DNA of 64,000 nt, taken from assembly GCF_023277745.1 (NCBI RefSeq), contig NZ_CP086322.1:4464001-4528000 (forward strand), in the 5' to 3' direction. This stretch comes from Streptomyces halobius (lineage in GTDB: Bacteria; Actinomycetota; Actinomycetes; Streptomycetales; Streptomycetaceae). Shown piece by piece: positions 46,218 to 53,774 of the stretch. Each line of letters begins with the position of its first letter. Positions within the stretch are counted from its first letter, which is position 1. The notes under the pieces were generated by a model. That model saw only the letters and a program-made list of their open reading frames with translations, ran no database searches and was not told the DNA's origin. The position numbers were made by a program, and so were the translations under genes.

Positions 46218-46321
46218 GAGATCCGCCTTTCGTGACATCTCAGGGCGGTACGGCCTTCCGCCGTCCTCCGCCTTCCGACACCCTCACGCTACGAGCCCCT
46301 GCGGTCAGGTTCTGTCCTCGA

Positions 46322-46453
46322 TCCGCGGCGAGCAATCGCCAATCCGCGGGCGATCGGTCATCAGCAGGCGGTCGCCGTATCCGCGGGAAACCGCTCGTCC
46401 GCGGGCAGTCGCCACATCCGCGGGCACTCGCTCGTCCGCGGGCGCTCGCCTCA
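46322..46453 (-). repeat. Seven-copy 18-21-base tandem array ending in the ALDH stop codon
   Basis: Units marked by TCCGCGG (one degenerate) begin at 46322, 46343, 46361, 46380, 46398, 46417 and 46435, spaced 18-21 bases. The last reaches the aldehyde dehydrogenase stop codon (46451-46453). On the minus strand the unit reads like GGCGACTGCCCGCGGA. Confidence 0.8.
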
Positions 46454-47908
46454 GAACGGGAACCGGGACCGCCCGTGCTGGATGGAGACCCATTTCTGCG
46501 TGGTGAACGCCTCGACCGTGGCCTCCCCGTTGAGCCGGCCCACCCCGGAGCTCTTCTCCCCGCCGAAGGCGACCAGCGGCTCGTCGTGCACGGTGCCGTC
46601 ATTGATGTGGATCATGCCGGTGTCGATCCGCCGGGCGAGCTGCGCACCGCGCTCCACATCGGCGGTGTGCACCGCGCCGCTCAGCCCGTACGGGGAGTCA
46701 TTGGCGATCCGTACCGCCTCGTCCTCGCCGTCGAACGGCACCAGCAGCGCCACCGGCCCGAAGATCTCCTGGGTGTGCAGCCCGGAGTCGGCGGGCAGCC
46801 CGGCCAGCACGCTCGGCTCCACCAGATTGCCGTCCGTACCGCCGCGCAGCAGCGCCGTCGCCCCCTCGGCGACCGCACGCTCGACCAGCGCGGTCAGCGC
46901 CTCCGCCTGGAAGGAGTTGATCAGCGGGCCGATCTCGGTCTGCGGGTCCCGGGGATCGCCGGTGCGCAGCGCCGCCACCCTGGCCACGAACTTCTCGGTG
47001 AACTCGGCCTCCACCTTGCGGTCGAGCAGCACCCGGTTCGCGGCCATACAGACCTGGCCCTGATAGACGAACCGGCTGAAGACGGCCGCGTCCACGGCGT
47101 AGTCGACATCGGCGTCGTCCAGCACGATCAGCGCGCTGTTGCCACTGAGTTCGAGGACGACGCGCTTGAAGTGGCCGGCGCTGACCGAGGCGACATGCCG
47201 GCCGACCTTGTCCGAGCCGGCGAACGAGATCACCTTGGGCACCCGGTGCTCGATCAGCGCGTCGCCGATCTCCGCGATATCGGTGACCAGCACATTGACC
47301 AGTCCGGCGGGCAGCCCCGCGTCCTGGAAGAGCTTGGCGATCAGCCCGCCGCCGGCGATCGGGGTGTTCTGGTTGGGCTTGACCACCACGGCGTTGCCGA
47401 GGGCCAGCGCCGGCGCCACCGACTTCATCGAGATCAGGAACGGGAAGTTGAACGGGCTGATCACCGCGATGACACCGGCCGGCCGGCGGTAGACGCGGTT
47501 CTCCTTGCCGTCCACCGGCGAGGGCAGAATGCGGCCCTCCGGCCGCATTGTGAGCCCTATCGCCTCGCGGACGAACTCCTTGGCGAGGTGCACCTCGTAG
47601 GCGGCCTTGGCGCGGGTGCCGCCCAGTTCGAGGACGAGCGCCTCGGTGATCTCCGCCTCGCGCTCCTCGATGAGCCGCAGCAGCCGTTCGATGACCCGCC
47701 GCCGGACGTAGGGGTTGGTCTCCGCCCATGCGCGCTGCGCCCGTTCGGCGGCGCGGTACGCCTCGTCGACCTGGTCCGCACCGGCGACCGTGATCGACGC
47801 CAGCTTCTCCTGGTCGTAGGGGTTGAAGTCGATGATGTCCCACGAGCCGCTGCCGGCCCGCCATTCACCGTCGATGAACTGGTAGGCCAGGTCTGCGAAG
47901 AAGGACAT
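46451..47908 (-). CDS. Aldehyde dehydrogenase (benzaldehyde/vanillin type)
   Basis: A 485-residue NAD(P)-dependent aldehyde dehydrogenase. The catalytic cysteine is C287 (FVYQGQVCMAANR) and the general base E253 (VVLELSGNSAL); the cofactor motif is PFNFPFLISMKSVAPALALGNAVVVKP. The closest familiar groups oxidise aromatic aldehydes such as benzaldehyde or vanillin, but the substrate is not proven. It is probably monocistronic. Its gene end merges into a seven-copy tandem array. Confidence 0.93.
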   Translation of the reverse strand: MSFFADLAYQFIDGEWRAGSGSWDIIDFNPYDQEKLASITVAGADQVDEAYRAAERAQRAWAETNPYVRRRVIERLLRLIEEREAEITEALVLELGGTRAKAAYEVHLAKEFVREAIGLTMRPEGRILPSPVDGKENRVYRRPAGVIAVISPFNFPFLISMKSVAPALALGNAVVVKPNQNTPIAGGGLIAKLFQDAGLPAGLVNVLVTDIAEIGDALIEHRVPKVISFAGSDKVGRHVASVSAGHFKRVVLELSGNSALIVLDDADVDYAVDAAVFSRFVYQGQVCMAANRVLLDRKVEAEFTEKFVARVAALRTGDPRDPQTEIGPLINSFQAEALTALVERAVAEGATALLRGGTDGNLVEPSVLAGLPADSGLHTQEIFGPVALLVPFDGEDEAVRIANDSPYGLSGAVHTADVERGAQLARRIDTGMIHINDGTVHDEPLVAFGGEKSSGVGRLNGEATVEAFTTQKWVSIQHGRSRFPF

Positions 47909-47972
47909 GGCATCCCTACTCTGTGCGACTCTGCTCTGCGGGGGGCTGATCTGGCGTCATCCTACCGGCAGG

Positions 47973-48836
47973 TCAGGTCAGTTGGAGTAGACCACGCAGG
48001 AGATCCCGGCTCTGCGCGGGGTCCGGACTGTCCTCCTGCAGCCGCTCCATCGCCCGCTCGTACTGCCCGACCTCCTCCGGCTTGTCGACGTACAGGGCGC
48101 TGGTGAGCTGCTCCAGGTAGACGAGATCGGAGAGGTCGGACTCCGGGAAGCGGAGCATCGTGAAGGAGCCGCTCTCGCCCGCGTGCCCGCCGAAGTTGAA
48201 GGGCATGACCTGGAGTTGGACGTTGGGCCGCTCGGAGATGTCGATCAGATGCCGCAACTGCCCGCGCATCACGGACCGGTCGCCGTACGGGCGGCGCAGC
48301 GCGGCCTCGTCCAGCACACAGTGCAACTGCGGGGCACGCTCGGCTATCAGCAGCTTCTGCCGCTCCTGGCGCAGTGCCACCCGGCGCTCGATCTCGGCCT
48401 CCGGCGCCTCGGGAATACCGCGGGTGACGACGGCGCGGGCGTACTCGGCGGTCTGCAACAGCCCGTGGACGAACTGCACTTCGTAGACGCGGATGAGAGA
48501 CGCGGCTCCTTCCAGACCCACATACGTCTGGAACCATCCGGGAAGCACATCGCCGTAACTGTGCCACCAGCCCGCGATATTGGCCTCCCGGGCCAGTGCG
48601 AGCAGCGACTCGCGCTCCCGCTCGTCGGTCACGCCGTACAGCGTGAGGAGATCCTCGACATCACGCGCCTTGAAGCTCACCCTGCCCAACTCCATGCGGC
48701 TGATCTTCGATTCGGATGCACGGATGGAGTAGCCGGCCGCCTCGCGGGTTATCCCGCGTGATTCACGCAGCCGACGGAGCTGCGACCCCAGCAGGATCCG
48801 CCGAACCACCGACCCGCTCGTCTCACTTGCGGACAC
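47973..48836 (-). CDS. XRE regulator with DUF5753 domain
   Basis: A 287-residue regulator of the type paired with DUF397 proteins in Streptomyces. The HTH (about 15-75) has LGSQLRRLRESRGITREAAG and SESKISRMELGRV. The DUF5753 region (about 95-270) includes the hallmark VYEVQFVHGLLQTAEYARAV and PYGDRSVMRGQL. The start is GTG at 48834-48836. It is divergent from the ATP-binding protein gene across a 311-base spacer, and a DUF397 gene lies just beyond, completing the usual regulatory set. Confidence 0.94.
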   Translation of the reverse strand: MSASETSGSVVRRILLGSQLRRLRESRGITREAAGYSIRASESKISRMELGRVSFKARDVEDLLTLYGVTDERERESLLALAREANIAGWWHSYGDVLPGWFQTYVGLEGAASLIRVYEVQFVHGLLQTAEYARAVVTRGIPEAPEAEIERRVALRQERQKLLIAERAPQLHCVLDEAALRRPYGDRSVMRGQLRHLIDISERPNVQLQVMPFNFGGHAGESGSFTMLRFPESDLSDLVYLEQLTSALYVDKPEEVGQYERAMERLQEDSPDPAQSRDLLRGLLQLT

Positions 48837-49147
48837 CTTCAGACCCTCCCGTGGCCCACCCCGCTCAACTGTGCGCCGCAGTCTGCCACGTTCACGCTTC
48901 GTTGAGTGCTCATCCGATTACTGATATGTGAGGTCCCCCCAAGCTCTCCACAACAATACGCAGGAAGAATTACGCAGGAAACGGTACGGCCTCCCGCAAT
49001 CAAGGCGCGTGCACGTGCATTTGCCCTTGCATCTGGCGAACGCATTGGGAACCATGGGCTTCGCACGCATGCACGCTCGTGAAAGATCCGCCAGACCCGG
49101 CCGCCCGGCCAGGGTCATGACGTCCGCGAACGCCAGGAGTGCCTCGC
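48837..49147. promoter_or_regulatory. Divergent regulatory spacer with TGCACGTGCA palindrome
   Basis: This 311-base spacer separates the XRE gene from the ATP-binding gene and has no gene. It is less GC-rich than its surroundings in places. It contains the perfect palindrome TGCACGTGCA at 49010-49019, followed by ATTTGCCCTTGCAT and CGCACGCATGCACG. The same palindrome lies at 50056-50065 upstream of the DUF397 gene. Confidence 0.5.
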
Positions 49148-49630
49148 ATGGGGACCAGGGTTTTGACCATGCTCGACGAGCAGTTATGGCAGGGCCTTCC
49201 GCCCGTCGACCCCCTGAGCGTCTCCGGATCCGTGTCCTGCATCCTGCCGCCGCGGTACGAATCGGTCAGCGGCGCGCGGAAGTTCACCCGCGACACCCTG
49301 CACGGATGGAACCTGGACGAACTCTTCGACGGGGTCGCCCTGGTGGTCTCCGAGCTGGTCACCAACGCCCTGCGGCACGCGGTCCTGGCCGCCCCGGGAC
49401 TCACCGACGCCCCGCCCGCCCGGCTCCATCTGATGCGCTGGTCCGCCCGGCTGGTCTGTGCCGTACGGGACCCCAGCGGCGCCTCACCGGTCGCCGGGGA
49501 GGCCGACTCGGCCGCGGAATCGGGCCGCGGGCTCTATCTCGTGGACTCCTTCAGCGACAGCTGGGGGTGGCACCCGATGGCCGGCGCCGCACCCGGCAAG
49601 ATCGTCTGGGCGCTGTTCCGCCTGCCGTGA
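49148..49630 (+). CDS. ATP-binding regulatory protein (HATPase, anti-sigma type) with TTA codon
   Basis: A 160-residue GHKL-type ATPase domain protein, similar to anti-sigma regulatory kinases. The N-box is VVSELVTNALRHA and the G-region ESGRGLYLVDSFSDSWGW. The start is ATG 49148, eight bases after AGGAG (GTG 49139 is too close to it). Codon 13 is TTA (49184-49186, in CAG TTA TGG), implying dependence on the bldA tRNA. It belongs with the XRE and DUF397 genes in a set widespread in Streptomyces and linked to developmental control. The partner protein is unknown. Confidence 0.93.
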   Translation: MGTRVLTMLDEQLWQGLPPVDPLSVSGSVSCILPPRYESVSGARKFTRDTLHGWNLDELFDGVALVVSELVTNALRHAVLAAPGLTDAPPARLHLMRWSARLVCAVRDPSGASPVAGEADSAAESGRGLYLVDSFSDSWGWHPMAGAAPGKIVWALFRLP

Positions 49631-49682
49631 CGCCACGCGTCTCCCGCTACGGCGCCCCGCGCCCCCTGCACGGCCGGCGCCC

Positions 49683-49743
49683 GAGGGCCTGTCCCCGCAC
49701 CCCGTCACCCGGTCACCCGGTCAGGATGCGGAGACAGGCCCTC
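49683..49743. terminator. Long-stem hairpin between convergent ATP-binding and DUF397 genes
   Basis: GAGGGCCTGTCCCCGCA (49683-49699) pairs with TGCGGAGACAGGCCCTC (49727-49743) with one mismatch. The spacer between arms contains repeats of GTCACCCG. It overlaps the DUF397 stop codon and probably ends transcription from both sides. It shares GGGCCTGTCC with other hairpins in the window. Confidence 0.7.
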
Positions 49744-49981
49744 AGTCGCGTACGAGGTGGTCGAACTCGCCGTCCTTGACGCCGAGCAGCATCGCCTGGA
49801 CCTCGGCCGGCGTGTAGACGAGTGCCGGGCCGTCCGGGAAGCGGGAGTTGCGTACCGCGATATCGCCCCCGGGCAGCTTCGCGAACTCCACGCACGAGCC
49901 CTGGGAGTTGCTGTGCCTGCTCTTCTGCCAGGACACGTCGTGGAGATCCGTTGCGGCCATGCCGTTGTATGCGTGGGGCAC
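49742..49981 (-). CDS. DUF397 domain protein
   Basis: A 79-residue protein covering exactly one DUF397 domain. The core pattern is clear: VSWQKSRHSNSQGSCVEFAKL, IAVRNSRFPDGPALVYTP and FDHLVRD at the end. DUF397 proteins are small partners of XRE-DUF5753 regulators, and the XRE gene lies about 0.9 kb away. The start is ATG at 49979-49981. A TGCACGTGCA palindrome lies 75 bases upstream. Confidence 0.95.
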   Translation of the reverse strand: MPHAYNGMAATDLHDVSWQKSRHSNSQGSCVEFAKLPGGDIAVRNSRFPDGPALVYTPAEVQAMLLGVKDGEFDHLVRD

Positions 49982-50086
49982 TGGGGTCTCCCGGTGAGAA
50001 CTGGTGGCAACTGCCCGGGATCATAGCCGCGTTCACATGCGGATGCATGCGCAGATGCACGTGCACGACGGCGGGTGCCGGCCCGG

Positions 50087-50464
50087 TCACAGCTCGTCGA
50101 GCACCTTCCCCAAACGCTCCGTCACAATCGACCGCCAGCCGCCGCCCATGATGCGGTGCGCCGGCATCTGGTACGGGTCATCGGGGTCGAATCCCTCATG
50201 CACGAGGAAAAGACGGGTGCCGCGGCCTTCGGGTTCCAGGGTCCAGCTGGCGGTCCGGTCCGCGCGGTTGCCCTGGCCCTCGTCGGCGTCCTGCCAGCGC
50301 AGCCGCAGCATCTTCTCGGGCTCGAACGCGGCCACCTCGGCGACGACGGCGCCGGAGAAGTTGGCACTCGGCCGGGGCAGGCCGGTCATCTCGCAACGGT
50401 GGCCGACCTGCAGCCGGAAGTCTCCCGGCATCAGCCATTGGGCGTACCGGGATGATCCCGACAA
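50087..50464 (-). pseudogene. 5'-truncated SRPBCC/AHSA1-type protein
   Basis: The frame encodes the C-terminal three quarters of an SRPBCC (AHSA1-like) protein: AQWLMPGDFRLQVGHR, then EVAAFEPEKMLRLRWQD, TASWTLEPEGRGTRL, FLVHEGFDPDDPYQ and IMGGGWRS. The usual N-terminal 35-40 residues, with the first strand and the cavity-forming helix, are absent; the frame opens only with a TTG in unrelated sequence. The remnant directly follows an ArsR fragment, as in intact ArsR-SRPBCC pairs, so the junction seems to have been deleted. It may still be expressed but is probably non-functional. Confidence 0.7.
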
Positions 50465-50513
50465 CGCAGCGAGCGCACGCGCCAGGCGTCGCGGGCCAGA
50501 AGGGATACAGGAC

Positions 50514-50747
50514 TCACCCGCCCGGCTTCGCGCGCCAGAACCGCTCGTACGGGCCGAGCCACGCCTGAACCTCGCTCAGCCTGGCGGCCTCCAGGCGGTG
50601 GATCCGCTGTCGGCCGGCCCGTTCCTCGCTCACCAGCCCGGCCTCCGGAGCACCTTCAGGTGCTCGGAAAGGCTCGGACGGCGCATCGTGAAGCGCTCCG
50701 CCAACTGCTGGGGATTCCCTACGTGTCGACCGCAGGGAATCCCCCAC
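50514..50747 (-). pseudogene. Frameshifted ArsR-family regulator remnant
   Basis: Two frames together read as the second half of an ArsR repressor: NPQQLAERFTMRRPSLSEHLKVLR in one, then EAGLVSEERAGRQRIHRLEA and LGPYERFWRAKPGG in the other. The join is near 50641-50650, where CTCCGGAGGCC lacks one G relative to the expected CTCCGGGAGGCC. The first 30 residues and the C-terminal end are also missing. It lies upstream of the truncated SRPBCC gene, its usual partner. Confidence 0.7.
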
Positions 50748-50763
50748 TCATCTGCCGTACGCG

Positions 50764-51000
50764 TCATCGCGACCCATACGGCAGCAGCGCCATCTCCCGG
50801 GCGTTCTTGATCGCACGGGCCAGCTGTCGCTGCTGCTGGGCCGTGACCCGGGTGACCCGGCGGGTGCGGATCTTGCCGCGGTCGGAGATGAACTTCCGCA
50901 GCAGGTCGGTGTCCTTGTAGTCGATGTAGGTGATCCCCGCCGCGTCCAGCGGATTGGGACGGGGGGTGGACTTGCGGCGCGGGTCGGGCCGACGGGCCAT
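50764..51000 (-). CDS. rpsR2: Ribosomal protein S18, cysteine-free paralogue
   Basis: A 78-residue S18 with the family core [44 protein letters not shown] split over 26-69. No cysteine is present, so it is the zinc-independent form. In Streptomyces such paralogues are made under zinc starvation, relieved from Zur repression, and replace the zinc-containing versions. It is the last gene of the minus-strand arm of the island, 112 bases after the CobW-like gene. Confidence 0.95.
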   Translation of the reverse strand: MARRPDPRRKSTPRPNPLDAAGITYIDYKDTDLLRKFISDRGKIRTRRVTRVTAQQQRQLARAIKNAREMALLPYGSR

Positions 51001-51112
51001 GGGAGTTTCCTTACGAGTACGGCGTGTGGGTACGGCTGACGGATACGGGGAGGAGGCTTACGGGTACGGCGAGCGGGCCGGCGTCCACCGAAGTCGGCCC
51101 GGGTGCGGCCGG

Positions 51113-52261
51113 TCACGAAACGGGGTCGAGGAGTGCGTCGAAAGCCGGCGGCAGACTCTTCCACGCGTGCGGCCCGCCCGCGTACTCCGCGTCGGTGAGC
51201 AGGCAGGACTCCAGCAGGGCGGTGAGCCCCTCGCGGTCCAGTCCGGGCGAGACGAAGACCAGATGCTGGGCCCGGTCGCCGTGCTCGGGGTGCCAGTCCA
51301 GTGCGGCCGCGGCCCGGCGCATCGGCGGCACCATCTCCCAGGCGGCGTCCGGCAGCGAGGCCAGCCACGGCCCGGCGCTCTCCACGCACAGGGCGCCGCC
51401 CGCCGCGTCCCAGGACAGCAGCGTGTCCGGGCGGTCGGCCAGCCAGAAGCGCCCCCGGCTGCGCGCGGCCACGCAGGTCAGGTCCTCCAGCGCCGCGTAG
51501 AGCCGCTCGGGGTGGAAGGGCCGGGCGCGCCGCCAGACGAGCGTGGTGACGCCGTCCGCGTCGGCCTCCTGCGGCAGCAGCGCACACGCCGGATGCTGCC
51601 GCGCGGCGGCCGCCTCCACGTCGAACCCGGCCATCGCCGCGTCCGCCAACTCCCCCGACTCCACATCGACATGACGTGCCATCGGGTGCAGCTGCGCGAG
51701 CAGCGCCAGATCGGCCGGCTCGGCCTCCTCCTCCCCCGCCACCAGCGCCAGCACCGGCGCGTACTCCAGCTGCCGCGCCCAGGTGTCCGCGACGGTGCGC
51801 TGGTCGGAGGCCGCGGCCGCGAGCCCGGCCTCGGTGAGATCGTCGCCGCAGCCGAGGTACGGCAGCAGCAGCGCCGGATCGACGGCCGTGATCACTCCCG
51901 TCAGCGCAAGACTGTCGCTGCCGCACGCGGTGACCACCTCGGCCATCGCCTTCGGCTCGACCGAATCCCACAGCTCCACGATCGCCAGCCGACACGTCCG
52001 GCCGGCGGCCAGCCGCTCCAGCTCGGGGACGAGGTCCTCGCGCAGCGCGCAGCAGGCGCAGTTGTTGACCAGCGGCGTCTCCCCCGTGTCGAGCGTCCCC
52101 CCGGCGTCCCGGACCGTCCGGCGGACGGTGCCGTCCGTGGCCGAGGCGAGGTCGTGATGGAGGGCGACGCTGCCGGGGACGGAGCGCAGCAGCCGCTCGA
52201 CGGTGACCCGCCGGGCATCGGAGTGCAGCCCGCCCACCAGCACGATGTTGAGCCGGTCCAT
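51113..52261 (-). CDS. CobW-like metal-homeostasis protein with degenerate P-loop
   Basis: A 382-residue protein of the CobW/COG0523 type found in zinc-responsive operons. The metal-binding CxCC motif is C68-A-C70-C71 (LVNNCACCALRED), and the C-terminal CobW_C region includes RGRFWLADRPD and HAWKSLPP. The N-terminal loop where Walker A should be reads VGGLHSDARRVTV and lacks the GxxxxGK[ST] lysine, so GTP hydrolysis of the usual kind is doubtful. Actinobacterial relatives have been linked to recruiting a hibernation factor to zinc-poor ribosomes. It overlaps the L31 gene by one base (ATGA arrangement). Confidence 0.85.
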   Translation of the reverse strand: MDRLNIVLVGGLHSDARRVTVERLLRSVPGSVALHHDLASATDGTVRRTVRDAGGTLDTGETPLVNNCACCALREDLVPELERLAAGRTCRLAIVELWDSVEPKAMAEVVTACGSDSLALTGVITAVDPALLLPYLGCGDDLTEAGLAAAASDQRTVADTWARQLEYAPVLALVAGEEEAEPADLALLAQLHPMARHVDVESGELADAAMAGFDVEAAAARQHPACALLPQEADADGVTTLVWRRARPFHPERLYAALEDLTCVAARSRGRFWLADRPDTLLSWDAAGGALCVESAGPWLASLPDAAWEMVPPMRRAAAALDWHPEHGDRAQHLVFVSPGLDREGLTALLESCLLTDAEYAGGPHAWKSLPPAFDALLDPVS

Positions 52262-52509
52262 CAGCGGCCCTTGCCGTAGCGGCGCTCGAACCGCTCCACG
52301 CGGCCGGCGGTGTCCAGCACCCGGGCGGTGCCGGTGTAGAAGGGGTGGCTGACGTTGGAGATCTCGACGTCGACGACGGGATAGGTGTTCCCGTCCTCCC
52401 ACTCGATGCTCTTGTCGCCGGTCATCGTCGAGCGGGTGAGAAAGGCATGGCCGGCGGCCCGGTCACGGAAGACGACGGGTCCGTAGGCGGGGTGGATACC
52501 GGGCTTCAT
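52261..52509 (-). CDS. rpmE2: Ribosomal protein L31 type B
   Basis: An 82-residue L31 of the zinc-free type [20 protein letters not shown], then [24 protein letters not shown]. The cysteine pairs of the zinc-binding L31 form are missing. It lies 6 bases downstream of the L33 gene and is coupled to the CobW-like gene, all in the probable Zur regulon. The longer C-terminal tail (FERRYGKGR) is usual for the type. Confidence 0.97.
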   Translation of the reverse strand: MKPGIHPAYGPVVFRDRAAGHAFLTRSTMTGDKSIEWEDGNTYPVVDVEISNVSHPFYTGTARVLDTAGRVERFERRYGKGR

Positions 52510-52515
52510 GGGGGC

Positions 52516-52680
52516 TCAGCGCTCCTCTCGGAAAGCGACATGACGGCCGACGACCGGGTCGTACTTGCGCAGTTCCAGTCGGTCGGGGTCATTACGGCGG
52601 TTCTTGCGGGTCACGTAGGTGTAGCCGGTGCCGGCGGTGGACCGGAGCTTGACGACCGGGCGTAGTTCGTTGCGGGCCAT
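52516..52680 (-). CDS. rpmG2: Ribosomal protein L33, cysteine-free paralogue
   Basis: A 54-residue protein read directly from the sequence: it begins [19 protein letters not shown], continues [18 protein letters not shown] and ends [12 protein letters not shown]. These are L33 features, and the two CxxC pairs of zinc-binding L33 are absent. The start is ATG at 52678-52680. It is the first gene of the minus-strand arm, directly next to the Zur-box-like palindrome, followed 6 bases later by rpmE2. Confidence 0.95.
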   Translation of the reverse strand: MARNELRPVVKLRSTAGTGYTYVTRKNRRNDPDRLELRKYDPVVGRHVAFREER

Positions 52681-52691
52681 GCGGGTAGTAT

Positions 52692-52716
52692 ACGTAAATG
52701 GTTTCCATTTTCAATA
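52692..52716. promoter_or_regulatory. Zur-box-like operator between the ribosomal arms
   Basis: AAATGG-TTT-CCATTT (52696-52710) is a perfect dyad, extended to TTCAATA on the right and TACGT on the left. It resembles the Zur operator type with TGAAAATG half-sites. It lies in the 73-base divergent spacer between rpmG2 and rpmB2, so one site could control both arms. Family knowledge supports zinc-dependent repression of these genes. Confidence 0.75.
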
Positions 52717-52753
52717 AGCCCCCTGGAGGGGCACCGACCGGAGGGATCACACC

Positions 52754-52990
52754 TTGTCCGCCCACTGCCAACTGACCGGCCGCAAGCCGGGTTTCGGCAA
52801 CTCCGTCTCCCACTCGCACCGCCGCACCTCGCGCCGGTTCGACCCCAACATCCAGCGCAAGCGCTACTGGCTGGAGAGCGAGGGCCGGCACGTCCGGCTC
52901 ACCCTGAGCGCCAGGGGCATCAAGACCGTGGACACGATCGGGATCGAGGCGGCCGTCGCCCGGATCCGCGCCCGAGGGGAGAAGGTCTGA
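52754..52990 (+). CDS. rpmB2: Ribosomal protein L28 paralogue
   Basis: A 78-residue L28: [21 protein letters not shown], then [25 protein letters not shown]. Only one cysteine remains (residue 5) of those used for zinc in the standard form. The start is TTG at 52754-52756, eight bases after GGAGG, an unusual but well-placed initiator. Its stop overlaps the rpsN2 start in TGATG. It is the first gene of the plus-strand arm, with its promoter at the Zur-box-like site. Confidence 0.95.
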   Translation: MSAHCQLTGRKPGFGNSVSHSHRRTSRRFDPNIQRKRYWLESEGRHVRLTLSARGIKTVDTIGIEAAVARIRARGEKV

Positions 52991-53295
52991 TGGCCAAGCA
53001 GAGCAAGATCGCCAAGAACGAGAAGCGCCGCGCGACCGTCGCCCGCTACGCGGCCCGCCGGGCCGTCCTCAAAGCCGTCATCCGCAACCCGCGGACGTCC
53101 GCCGAGGAGCGCCTCACCGCCCAGCGCGAACTCTCCCGCCAGCCGCGGGACGCCAGCGCCACCCGCGTCCGCAACCGCGACAGCGTCGACGGCCGCCCGC
53201 GCGGCTACTTCCGCGCCTTCGGACTCTCCCGCGTACGGCTGCGCGAACAGGCGCATGCGGGGTATCTGCCGGGCGTACGGAAGTCCAGCTGGTAG
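52990..53295 (+). CDS. rpsN2: Ribosomal protein S14, cysteine-free paralogue
   Basis: A 101-residue S14 of the long, zinc-independent form: [55 protein letters not shown] and the end [13 protein letters not shown]. It has no CxxC pairs. It is coupled to rpmB2 by a one-base overlap. The 3' end, including the stop codon, is repeated in tandem downstream. Confidence 0.97.
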   Translation: MAKQSKIAKNEKRRATVARYAARRAVLKAVIRNPRTSAEERLTAQRELSRQPRDASATRVRNRDSVDGRPRGYFRAFGLSRVRLREQAHAGYLPGVRKSSW

Positions 53296-53382
53296 CCCGA
53301 CTGCGGGAGCGTCTCCGGGCGTAAGAAAGTCCAGCCGGTAGCCCGACTGCGGGGCCGCCTCCAGGCGTACGAAAGTCCCGCC
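53271..53382 (+). repeat. 46-base tandem repeat spanning the rpsN2 stop
   Basis: The last eight codons of rpsN2 plus 21 bases beyond the stop (53271-53316) are followed by a full second copy (53317-53362) and a partial third (53363-53382). All begin (G/A)GGCGTA and continue (C/A)G(G/A)AAGTCC. The second copy includes an intact duplicate of the stop TAG. Confidence 0.85.
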
Positions 53383-53507
53383 GACAGGCGGGCAGCAGCC
53401 CCTCGTCCGGCCGCCCGCCCCTGGGCTCACCCCCTGGGCAGGGCGGCCGGACCCTTCGGGCCATACTGGACAGAACGTCCGCAGCCCCCGACGAAAGCGA
53501 GCGCGCC

Positions 53508-53687
53508 ATGCTCCGCAACGCCTTCGAACCCTGGCATCTGATACTGATCATCGCGGTCCTGGTACTGCTCTTCGGCTCCAAGAAGCTGCCCGACATGGCA
53601 CGCGGCGTCGGCCGCTCGCTGCGCATCCTGAAGTCCGAGGCCAAGGCCCTCAAGGACGACCGGCAGGATTCCGCGGACACTCACTGA
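53508..53687 (+). CDS. tatA: Sec-independent translocase subunit TatA
   Basis: A 59-residue protein read directly from the sequence. It has an N-terminal membrane helix ([20 protein letters not shown], 9-28), the conserved FGSKKLPD hinge, an amphipathic helix ([19 protein letters not shown]) and a charged tail. TatA forms the variable pore for folded proteins carrying twin-arginine signals. The tail is shorter than in the main TatA of Streptomyces, so this may be a second copy. The start is ATG 53508 after GAAAGCGAG. tatB/C are not nearby. Confidence 0.88.
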   Translation: MLRNAFEPWHLILIIAVLVLLFGSKKLPDMARGVGRSLRILKSEAKALKDDRQDSADTH

Positions 53688-53774
53688 TCACCGGCCGCTC
53701 CGAGCGGACGTCACCCCCTTGTCTCCCTGTCCGCCCGGTCCCGGCTGCTGCGCCGGCTCAGCCGCCGCCCGCCC

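Noticed and set aside
48160..48761. Plus-strand frames opposite the XRE gene
   Set aside because: No motifs; the minus-strand XRE-DUF5753 protein explains the sequence.
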